DNA from: Sarcocystis neurona
Lineage: Eukaryota; Apicomplexa; Conoidasida; Eucoccidiorida; Sarcocystidae
DNA: 64,000 nt
NCBI GenBank assembly: GCA_000727475.1
Contig: KL647288.1
Span: 752,699 to 816,698, forward strand
Direction: 5' to 3'
A program made the translations under genes and the position numbers. Below the pieces are notes generated by a model. It had not been told where the DNA came from, did not search any database, and saw only the letters and a list, made by a program, of their open reading frames with translations. Shown in pieces: positions 1 through 23,685 of the stretch (position 1 is the first letter of the stretch; every line of letters starts with the position of its first letter).

Positions 1-109
1 CGTCACCTGCTGCTGCTACCTGGTGCATTTCTTGGCTGCTGCTCTCTTCTACTTCTCGTCTTCTACTCCTGCTGCTAGGCACCTTCCTTCACGTTACTCT
101 TAAATAACA

Positions 110-13978
<13,869 letters not shown>

Positions 13979-15848
13979 GTTTTTTCTCTCCGCAGCTCCT
14001 GCTGCAGAGCCTACAGCTGGGCGAAAGGCTACGGTGTTACGTGCTGCATGCGGCAGTGGAAAGAGCAGCAAGGGCATGTGCTGCTGAGGCGCTCGTGGGT
14101 CGCGAGAGACCCGCTTGTACGATTTGTCGGCGCGTGCAGCAGCGACGCGCTTACGCCCGTACACACGTACGCACACACACACTGTTGTTTATCACATATC
14201 CTCACGACTAGCCAAAAGACACCGACAGAGATGGAGAATCTGGTCAGAAGCTGCGCTTGCAGCGGTGAGACGTGCATGGCTGCAGGGCTGGATGCCGTGT
14301 ACACACCGATGGTGGAGCCGCAGGCGGCGGCTGGTGACGTCGCACGTACGTGTGCAAGAACCGCTTACGGTACTCCGTCCTCCCAAAAAATTGACGTGCC
14401 TGCGCATCACGCGAAAGACACGTGGTCGCTGCATCTTCGCATGCGCAGTCGTACTAGTGGTGTTACTATTATAAAAACAAACCAGTGCGCAGGGAAGAGC
14501 GGCCGCCGCCTGCGTGCGTGCAACCTCCTGCTGCAGCAGAAATTTCGCAAGTGACGCGGACGAACGGGCTGCGCGAGCATGCGGAAATGCATGCAGATAC
14601 ACGAGGCTGCATCTCTCTACGGAATTCTAAGGATACGCACTTGCACACACACTCACATATATGTGGTGTGTGTTACCTGTGTGCACCCGCCAAAAGGTGT
14701 GAGGTACACGCACACACTGCGAGAGAAACGGATTTGAGTTTCCCATGCCCACAAAGAAAGAGACCTGAGCCACACGGACGCAGGCGCCGACAGTCCCCCG
14801 GAAAAGCCTCTGGGCACTCGCAGACACTATCGACTGCCAGGCGGTGCATGCAGGGTTCACGCAAATAGAATTTGACAAGGCTGCCCGTACCGGTGCGCGC
14901 GTGCAGCTGCCCGCAGTTGTGAACTCTTGAGAACACGTGCTAAGGCGGCAACAAAGTTCTACATACACACCCCCGTATCTACGAGCGCACACGCGCAGCA
15001 AAAACCCTCATACTTACCCGCACGTGCGGGATGACATGTTTATAGACACCAGTGTAGAAGTATGTAGTGGAATATGCATCTGCAAATTACTCTTTATTTT
15101 CGTTTCTACCTCTCTCTAAACGTACGTAGGCTAACTTCTGCACCGTAGCTGCAGCACCGTGAGGAATGAACCAGTGGTGGAGTTCAAAGTGCCCTTCAGC
15201 GAATTGGGACGCGAGGCACACAGACGCGGCCATGGACAACGCGCGCCTGGTCTGATGTAGACAGGCGGCTGCGCAGAACTCCCAGTGAAAAAATTTCTGC
15301 GTGTCTGCACAGACGGTGGCGTGCTGTCGGGCAGCGACTCCAGTGAGTGAGACGGTCCTCTACATGCAGCGAGATGACTGCTTCACTACAGAAGTGCACG
15401 CAGCTTTAACCAGGGCACCGAAACTCTCACAAAGACGTACTCACAAATAAAGGCGCGCGCGCACACGCCTGCTCTTCCGCCGCTGCAGTCAGCTGAACAC
15501 CGCACCGTCGCATGAAAATATTTGCACGCGTGCGTGCGTGAAGCGTTTTCAGGCCAACCATATCTTCTGTACGTGGGGTACTGTTCAACACAGACGTGAG
15601 TGTATGCTGCTGTGGCGGTCCGGCTGGAGCCGCCCGGCTCCTACAAACACCCAAATGCACAAGAGAAGGAATTCACAAGTGCAACAACTCTCGCTGCAGA
15701 ACAATCGTCTGACTGAGTCACAGTACTTCAAGCACGCATACGCAGAGGGGCGCACATGTTCACTCATGCATGAACGCATGCACATGGTCTCACATGCGCG
15801 CATGCGTGGACAGACGTAAAACTCTTGCACGCTCGCACGCGTATACAG
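13979..15848. other. Region downstream of CDC48 without a convincing gene
   Basis: The first few hundred bases are presumably CDC48 3' UTR. Dense triplet repeats stop at about 14600, where the repeat-poor block starts. One short stretch (15155-15250) reads like an exon: after a gctgcag acceptor it encodes EPVVEFKVPFSELGREAHRR and then meets a possible gtctga donor before a stop. No gene could be built from it. Confidence 0.4.
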
Positions 15849-15956
15849 ATTCACCCTGCAGCCTCTTCCTTTCAATCCAGCTCTCATTAGAGATAGCCTG
15901 ATGATGAACGGCGTTGGTATCATCTGTGGCCGGGGCATCTTCGGCCTCATGTACAG
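15849..15956 (+). CDS. Possible orphan exon of an unidentified gene
   Basis: Between a plausible acceptor (gcgtatacag) and donor (acag|gtactg) a 35-codon open stretch reads as protein: PFNPALIRDSL followed by a glycine-spaced hydrophobic run (MMNGVGIICGRGIFGLMY). The glycine spacing suggests a membrane helix. It might belong with the exon-like stretch at 15155-15250, but their phases do not join simply and no homologue is recognised. It could also be a chance open frame. Confidence 0.25.
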
Positions 15957-16857
15957 GTACTGAGAAGGCCGTAGGTGTGGAAAGCAGACGTGCAGCTACA
16001 CGACCAAAAGCAGGGCACTAAGCCCTGGTGAAATGGGGAATATTTTCCATTTTCTCAGCATTACTTTGGACCCACAGGGCTTTGCTTTGGACCGACGGGA
16101 TTACTCACTGCAGGTAATGCTCCCGAATCTGAGTTATTTGAGTCAGATATGCTGCTCTAGAACGCCGAATGGTATTCCCTCCGTATTGCGGCGACTGTAG
16201 GCGTGTTCCGCTGCCCTACTTGTTAGCGAGCACCTTCGGCCGCTCACTCAATGATACGAGTTCCGTACAACAGCCAACCTAGGAGGACAACAGACCTGCA
16301 ACCGACTGAAACAAAGGGAGCGCCCACATTGACCGACGGCGTTGCGTACTGGCTTTCCGAACTGACATTGAACTAGTCATAGCGCTCCACAATTTAGATG
16401 ATCTAAGAGGTCACTGTTTGCCTAAAGCCGGAGCCGAACCGGAAGCTTCTGGTTGCTCATTTCGCTGCACCAGGGCACTGTCTCTTCGTGTTGGAAGAGA
16501 GCTCCGTTACAGGAACAATGTTAGTAAAACAGCTAATACTGTTCTGCTGAACAACGTAGGTCGACGTCGGTAACACCATTGTCGACTGGACAACGAAGGT
16601 GAGACTTGCGGTTGATCGGGGTGATTGTTCGTCACCTGTTATCCAGGATGTCAACACGCCTTCACTGAAGAAAGAGTGTGTTCAGGGGTTTCTTTGACGG
16701 TGCTTTGTTACACAGCAAGACGGTGTTGCTACTTTTGTTATACGACAAAGGGTTCCGCGTACACCCTAGAGCCGTCTGAGCAACACCTTGACATTATTGC
16801 ATGCCGGTTTTTCCGCACTCCGCTCTACCGACCTTGACTCCGAAGAGTAGGACCACA

Positions 16858-17010
16858 AAAGTCTGCTTCACAGGCCTGGCGGTAGACTCCCTGCTTTTTC
16901 CCTTCGAGACTCGCTGCTGCAGTGCGAAGGGTCAACCCCCGAAAGTCTGCTTCACGGCGCCTCCTGTATGTCTCCTCCCTGCACCTAGTGGATGTCGCTG
17001 CTGCAGGACG
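16858..17010. repeat. Two diverged tandem copies, period about 84 bp
   Basis: Copy 1 starts at 16858 and copy 2 at 16942. Both begin AAAGTCTGCTTCAC and end near TCGCTGCTGCAG, with diverged interiors. Confidence 0.6.
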
Positions 17011-19242
17011 ACTTTCCCGACAATCTTTGCTAGCCTGCATTCAGTGCTATGTGTCGTGCCCTGGAGTTGCAAAATCATAAGATCTACGACACGACCGGTT
17101 GCGAGTTGGATAGTGACATACTCGTGTGATATGATATGTGGCGGGTCGAGCTGTTCTGTCTGCCTACCGAAGTGCTGTACTCTGTGATAGGACTGCGTCA
17201 AATAGTGTCTTCCCTTTAATTGCAGCCGACAACTGCTGATTCACGTGCCGCGCTATCAACGTCAACTTTCTTTGCAGCAGTGTGTACATCACGAATAACG
17301 TACCAGCGATTCACGTGTACCCATCGTCCGGTCTAATTAGTGCCCTTTCTGAGACTGATTGTTGTCAGCTGCGACGGAGGACGCTGTGAGAGTGTATATG
17401 CAGTCCGCATAAGAGCTCTGTATTTATGTGTGTGTTCGGGGGCTTCTTACAAACAGGAACATCAGGCTTTTGTACGGTATGACACAGTCGATGTAATTCG
17501 CTAAAACGTGTTTTCACACAAACGCCGTGTTATCCTTGGACGCACCGTGACGTACAACTCGAAGACAGTGCCACTCGAAAGTAGCGCTGACGTTACCATT
17601 GCGCGATACGTGAATCAACCGCATCTTACACCCGGAGCTTTGACCACGACGAGCTGTTGGTCAGCAGAATTCATTTCCAACGACAGCCATCGAACTTGCG
17701 TAGGGCCGTTGAAAACAGTCATGTCACCAACGCACCACAACTAGAACCTATGTCTTCAGGTTTCGCTTTGAGAATAGCGGCGACAGATGGAACCTCTCTC
17801 TGGTGTAGACCAAGAAAGGAAGGGCACGAAACATACCCGGCCTCTTCAACACTGCCGTGTGTCGCGCCCGGTTTTAAAGTGCTGCAAGAGAGAACTCATC
17901 CATCAACAGTGGGTTTGCCGCGTCGTGTCAAGGTGGTGGCACCACAGATGCTTGTGACAAATTACACGGGTGCTGGTTCTCCACTGCATCCGAATCAAGC
18001 CTTGGCCCTCACACCTTGTATTACGTAGTCTCTCACCGGCGTGACCTGGCTGGGAATTCCCATAACCTTCAGGGCGCAACCCGCTAGCAGTCGGCAGAAC
18101 GACGAGCCTTACTTGCGTGTGTGGGAGTCTACAAAGAAATGTCTCCTTTAATTTTATACCTGAGCACTGTGAGAGCTCGTGCTGCTAACGGTGCTTGTCA
18201 ATGGGTGACCATCGATGTTAGGAGCTAGTGCTGAGTTTCCCACGTCCACACCAAAGCAGCAGCGGCTGCGCCAACTGCACTCTACCCCTCTTATCCGGCT
18301 CTCTGAACAGACGTAGTAGACGCGTACGTTCTGCGCACTACTACACGCGTATTGACTTACAGGAAAACACTTCTGAATTCTGCGGCTGACGCAAGAACAG
18401 CAGTTGTTGTTTTCGTTCGTCAACGAAAAGCACTCCCCGGGACACTCCTGTCTACAAAGGAGATAACGTCACTCTTGCGGAAGCAGTTGCTATAGAGGAC
18501 ATCCTGCGGTCCCCTCGTGTGTAATCCCAGTCTCGCGGTTGCACGTGAACTTCGCATTTTCTCTTGTTCTTATGTGCGAGGCGTGCTCCACAGTTTACGA
18601 CATAAGGCAGAAGTGCAGCCTCACCTTGTACCGACTCTTGACAACTGTCAATATCCGAAGTCGCTTAGCCTATTCTCATCTTAGAAGTTTGCCTAAAGGG
18701 GGTGTCTACCCGGACGGTCGACTGATACAACGTTTCCTAGTACGAAAATTGGATACAGGTCAGAGTGTCTTGTACGGAGCTGGCCTGTCTTCGAGGGGCT
18801 GCTAGCGAGCTGCCCCAGCAGTCGAAAGCAGCGGTGCCGCCGTCGGGACTCCGCTTGGGAACGCCGTTCAACGGGGACGTGTACTATTTAACAACAGAAG
18901 GTTTTTCCGTGCTCTCACTTCAAGTGACAGGCACTGCGCGTCTGGAAGACATAGCCGTACAAGTGACATCGCTCATGTGGTCCAATCCAGCTAGAAACTC
19001 CGCTGTGGTAACTTCGATGCTGTCGGCTGTCGGATTGAGTTAATTTGTGCCGCTTTCACTCGATGAGGAAGGAATTGTCTGCTTTGGCAGCTCACACTGT
19101 TGTGGGATGCTGGTCATCGGGTACATTGTGTCTTAGAGTCTTCCGTTGTTGCTTTCGTCGTCATCTGTATGGGAAAACAACTGTCAATAGCAGGGTCTGG
19201 TGAATTCCGAGCTCCATCATTCGCTGTTCCACTGTTCCCTCT

Positions 19243-19330
19243 CCAGACAGGCTTGCAATTCAACGCAGAGAAGTCCAAGGTGGACCACTGCGTAATAGAG
19301 CACCACGAGCTATGCTCAGCCTTAAATGGA
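19243..19330 (+). pseudogene. Possible reverse-transcriptase thumb fragment
   Basis: The + strand encodes GLQFNAEKSKVDHCVIEHHE. The pattern GLxxNxEKxK followed by a distant (I/L)xxxGH-like block is typical of the end of Ty3/gypsy reverse transcriptases. The flanking frames are broken by stops. The resemblance rests on one short motif, so it may be chance. Confidence 0.2.
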
Positions 19331-19690
19331 AATGGATCCTTGCGTAGCAGGAACCATGAGATATGTTTAGCCTTACAAGAGAAACGCGCCAGTTACGCGC
19401 AGTTTCCTTAACTACCATTGACTGTAGCTGGTGATCTTTATTGGCCAAATGTATAATGGAAGCTTTTCATCCAGTCTTTGAACGGGAGACGAATGACGCG
19501 GCCAGCACACTGGAGGTAGACTACGCAGCTGCCCTATTGCTGAACGATTCCTGCCGAAGGCGCTCAGATGGTGGCCTCGGCTGGGGATCTGAAGATTGTT
19601 TTCGTCAACCGTGCGCCCCGATGTAGTTGTGAATTTCACTTCTCTAGGATCCAACACAGTCCGTACGACTTCGTTGTATACTGGTGTAGA

Positions 19691-20714
19691 ATGGTCTTCT
19701 TGCTGAAGCCGCTCGCGTTGCTGTCTCTCGCCACGTACTGTTCACCTGGTGTCTGTTGTGGCCAGAAGGGTATCCTGAATGTGGTAGGTACCCATCAAGC
19801 CGCTCCCAGCGGGGGGTGCGGAAGACGACATCACGAGCGAGCCAAGTACTTCTCCGATAACCACCCGCTTGAACCAAACTTCCACTTGACACTGCGCAGG
19901 TCTTCGTGGCTGCAGACAGGAAACGACAACGACAAGGAGGACAAACACGAGAAAAAAGAAGAGCACGAAGATGATAAGGCAAAGAAACACAAGGAAAAGC
20001 GTACCGCACGCGGAAAAGCTAAACCCCGTGGTCCGGCGTCCTTCTTCCCTGATTTATTCGAGAAAGCTTTTGACCTCAGCGTGAGCCCCAATATTCCGCT
20101 AGTGGCGTTTTCCAATGAACGGTCACTGCAGATCTGCCGTCCAGGTCTACAAACTCCATCTAGTTTCAGTGTTGTGAGGGGAGGAATGTCAGCAACATCC
20201 TTTACTCTTGGTATTACTTTAAGCCAGTGTACTAGACTTTGTGTCGGGGTGTCAGGCAGTTTCGGTAATGTTGTTATGTGTCTGGTTCACAAGACGGCAA
20301 ATCTGCCACAATGACGTCTGAATTTACTCCCTATCATTGGTCCAGATAAAAGCTACTCGTGAACTAGACAAATGCCTCCAGCTGATGGATGACCGTTGCC
20401 ACTTTTACGTCTCCCTTTGTTTCTTATTGTTGGACCAGACGAAGGCGACTCGTGAACTCGACAAGTGTCTCCAGCTCATGGATGACATCAAGGGCGACAT
20501 AGATTCTATACCACATGATGAAAGCAAACTGCCAGTTTTGTCCGCTCATGTCAAAATAGAGGTGGGAAACAAAGATTTGAGTATAAACGACCTCGTCAAG
20601 GACATGAGAGACGCAGTCGAAAAAATACATCATTTGGAGGGTTATCTTAGCAGTGCTAAGACGCAGGTTAACGCAAAATTACGGAAAGTCCTACCACATC
20701 CCGCTGAGGAGTAG
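19691..20714 (+). CDS. Predicted secreted Lys/Glu-rich protein, two exons
   Basis: The start at 19691 gives a classic signal peptide (MVFLLKPLALLSLATYC, cleavage after about CCG). The mature part has a strongly charged stretch (DKEDKHEKKEEHEDDKAKKH) and a hydrophobic FFPDLFEKAF segment. Exon 1 is 19691-20080, with donor AGC|gtgagc in phase 0. Exon 2 (20439-20714, to TAG) encodes a helical, probably coiled-coil C-terminus (KATRELDKCLQLMDD, DMRDAVEKIHHLEGYL). The product is about 221 residues. A second acceptor 93 bases upstream (20346) precedes a near-copy of the exon start in the same frame and would give 252 residues. No family is recognised. A secretory-pathway or parasite secretory-organelle protein is an inference from the signal peptide only. 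An upstream in-frame ATG at 19568 would bury the signal peptide. Confidence 0.5.
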
Positions 20715-20780
20715 AGTTGTCTTGAATAAGCGATGGTGGACATCACCCCGGTGGAGTATTCGACGCTCCTCAATTCTCAT

Positions 20781-21116
20781 CTTGCGCACCAAAAAAAAAG
20801 TGTGTGCGGGAGAGGTGCAGGTATACGTGCCTTGATCCCTTGTACATTATTTTTACACTACGTAGGAGGAGCTTGCAACAGTATGTAACTTTCATCCTGT
20901 CGATGCGGAATTGAAGCTGCACTCGTCGGGCGCTACAATTTCGAAGATTTTCAGGATTCAAAACGCTTCCAGGTGTGAGCGCCCGGATAGTTCCCAAGGT
21001 ATCCAGTTGTGCGCAAAAAAAAAACATCTGTACGGGAGAAGTGGAGACGTACGTGTCTCAAACCCATGTACAGTAGTCTTCCGCTTGTACGCCCCATTAA
21101 ATAGGCTTGCAAGAAC
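20781..21116. repeat. Two diverged direct copies of about 105 bp with A9-A10 runs
   Basis: Copy 1 (about 20781-20880) and copy 2 (about 21009-21116) share the order: gcgca, A9/A10, cgggaga, tggag/tgcag, cgtg, ccc.tgtaca, and GCTTGCAA. They lie just downstream of the secreted-protein gene. Confidence 0.6.
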
Positions 21117-21743
21117 CACGTGGAATCGACGATGAGCTCACGTGACACTGCACGTTTGTACGTTCTCAGGATTGTCGACATCTTTGGTTGTGTGCGTCTG
21201 TGTCTGCGCCGGGGCACGCTTTTTTATAAAGAATTTTCGACCGGCGCAACTCTGAATTATACTGCGTGTCTCACGCATTCAGAGTGAGTATCGTCACTTC
21301 ACAGACGTCGCTGTTTCGCAGTGCTGCTCCAGGCTTAGGACAAGCGGAAGCTACAAATAGCTTTGGCAACACAGGCTTTTGATGCCCGCCCACTGCGGAG
21401 GCTGACGGAAGCAGACGGCAACATCTCTAGAACATTGTGAGTCACAGTGAGCCCCTATGAATACGTGGAACCATCCCGTAGAAACTGGAGCTTTTTCCTT
21501 GTAGATCGAGCCATCCGATCAGCGCCGGCGACGAAGTTGCATTAGACATGAAACTGCTAGGTACACTCCTTGCCCACAATTTATACCGGCTGAAAATTTT
21601 ACTGAGTCACGATAGGCGTCTCATGGGCAAGGCAATTCACTTCTCGTATGTCTGGCCGTCCCGCCAGTGAACTTCCTCACGTGGGCGTGCGTAGGCGCGG
21701 TGTCCACCGGGCATCAAGGGGGCAGGAAACAAATGTATTATTA
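21117..21743. other. Nothing recognisable
   Basis: There is no coding, RNA or repeat feature I can support. It lies between the A-run repeat and retroelement debris. Confidence 0.35.
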
Positions 21744-21813
21744 GTCGTCCAGTAAAGCAAACGGGCCACTGAAGTCCATCGCCACGACTTCTTTCAATCC
21801 AACCCGCATACAG
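21744..21813 (-). pseudogene. Integrase catalytic-core fragment (first Asp block)
   Basis: The - strand reads GLKEVVAMDFSGPFALLDD, then stop codons. The MDFxGPF block is the signature around the first catalytic Asp of Ty3/gypsy integrases. It is out of order relative to the larger integrase remnant at 22135-23330, so it is either a second decayed copy or a rearranged piece. Confidence 0.4.
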
Positions 21814-22134
21814 TCAGACCCCCATGAATTACGTGGGCGAACGGCGGACTGACATCCATTCCAGAGCTCCACAATGCCCGCTTCTAGACAATGCAGATCG
21901 ATCTTTTGTGCCACCTTAAATATATGTTATACGCACCTGTCTCATACCTGTAGACTCACCTTTTGCCTGGAATGAGGTTCTTTCCGAGGAGGATTAAAAT
22001 AAATTATCTTAAATGCTCTTTTGTGCCTTTGCTCCATATGCAGTGATTGTGCAAATGCAGCTGATGTCCAGCTGCAGATCTCCCCCAGACAGTAGCTCCC
22101 TACCCATAAAACGATTATCGTTTTTGATTTACGA

Positions 22135-23330
22135 CTAGTTCCATTGTTGACATGTGGGGATAGTGCTCACCCAGCGCGAATACGACTTTCCAAGTGCTGC
22201 TGTTCGAACGCTTTTTCGAAAGCGAGTCCTGTAGCGCACGCCTTCAAGTAGCTTCAGCATTCTGACCGCTCCCTCTGCTACGCTTGTACTCCACGTGTCC
22301 GTCCACTTTAGTCTGGCGTGATCTTCCTCTTTCTTATGATACACGACGTCGTAGTGCTCGCAGGCACAAATCTTATTTCTAGCTCGTGCATGACGCGTCA
22401 ACATTTGAAGAAGCGCCAGAAAGAAGCCATCGTGCCGGCACACATTTTGTGTCTTCATTGCCGTTTCTGGCGCATGCGACTCGTACTACGTATACTGGTA
22501 CACAGAACGCGGTTTTTTCAGGTACACTTCTTTTCGCTGTCGATGAGCAGTGTAACTCCATCACTGTGGAGCCGTCACGTATTCAGAGCTGCAGCTCAAG
22601 GCAGCACAAACTACGCTGACCGAACTCGAAAGTGTAGCTGCCCTTTCATCCATCTTGTATCTTCCCGTCGAATGGTCGATGTGTTTCAGGTCTATGTAGG
22701 AAATCACATTGTCCAGAACTGCTCCCTGACATGCGTGTTCGTGGATCTATCCCGGCTAAATTCCGTTACAAGACGGCACACAGATTCAGCGTCGCGCACC
22801 TGTGAACTCACGAGTTGCTGCACGTATATCGGGAAACTGCATTGGCAGTCACGGTCCATCTATTCAACGACGCGCGTACAACATCTCGGATGTTAGAAAT
22901 ACCACTACGTACTTCCCTGTTTGTTTTCCTTTGGTCTCTCTCAATGTGTACACGTACAGATACAAATGCACAGCTACAACCGTCGTCCACAAGGCTTGGA
23001 AAGTGCTGGTTAGACCGTTTTCAAAACTCACACAGGCGCGCTGAGTCACGGAGTCAGCAGCCTCCCATCAGTACAGCTGCAAGTTGTAATATCTTCTGTT
23101 GTTGAATATAGTAGTTCCCACGTGTGACCCACGCAGGTGCTCTGGAACTGTTTCCTCGGCCATGCGTTTGAACAAGGCGGCCCGACTGTCACGAATGTTG
23201 CACAGGAACCCCGCCTGAACGTAGTCAGTGAGGAGTAAAGAATTCTCGAATTAGCGGAATCCCTCTCACACTCCCGTACAAACGTCTTCTGAATGCTGTC
23301 CATAAAGGCAGTGAGAGTTCAGCAGTGGAC
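22135..23330 (-). mobile_element. Decayed LTR-retrotransposon integrase region
   Basis: In shifting - strand frames, broken by stops and frameshifts, the order of a Ty3/gypsy integrase can be followed. An H-x4-H (HLRGSH) is followed by NNRRYY, an in-frame stop and, 29 positions after the second His, a Cys (RACVSF) whose partner Cys is lost. Then comes a core-like stretch (GKYVVVFL, DAESVCRLVTEF), and a C-terminal stretch with ICACEHYDVVYHKKEED, which resembles the YYD block that follows integrase cores. No LTRs, target-site duplication or intact reverse transcriptase were found. The reading rests on motif order rather than strong identity. A related MDFSGPF fragment lies at 21744-21813. Confidence 0.35.
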
Positions 23331-23685
23331 AACCATCTTGCAGATTGACTGCGTCGGCCGGATCGGGCACGTGAGGGTCTTGTCACGTTGCGGACGACTC
23401 ATATTCGCAGTACAAGCGTAGAACGTTGCAATTGTCCTTCGCTGTAGTAGACGGTCGACTGCCATTTGGGGGCCAGCTACGGTTACACGCTGAACCTGCA
23501 TCTCGCGTTGTTATTAATATAAATTTGTTCCAGCCCAAAAGTTCAAGCGTAGAAAATAAACGGCTGCATAACCGCTAATGCAGCCTGCATCAAGTCTGCT
23601 CGTGGCGCAGGATGAACCCACATCAATCTGCATACATTCCCTACCTTAAGGTAAGATTTGGTGAGGCTGCTGCAGACGAATTTGT

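Larger units (their letters stand above)
15957..19690. other. Gene-poor, repeat-poor stretch
   Basis: No protein family is recognised and open frames are short. A two-copy repeat lies at 16858-17010 and a weak reverse-transcriptase-like fragment at about 19243-19330. With the integrase remnant further on, it may be old retroelement debris, but most of it shows nothing identifiable. Confidence 0.4.

Noticed and set aside
18879..18940. Short similarity to the - strand sequence near 23120 (shared AACAACAGAAG)
   Set aside because: Only about 11 bases match exactly; this is too short to claim a shared element.
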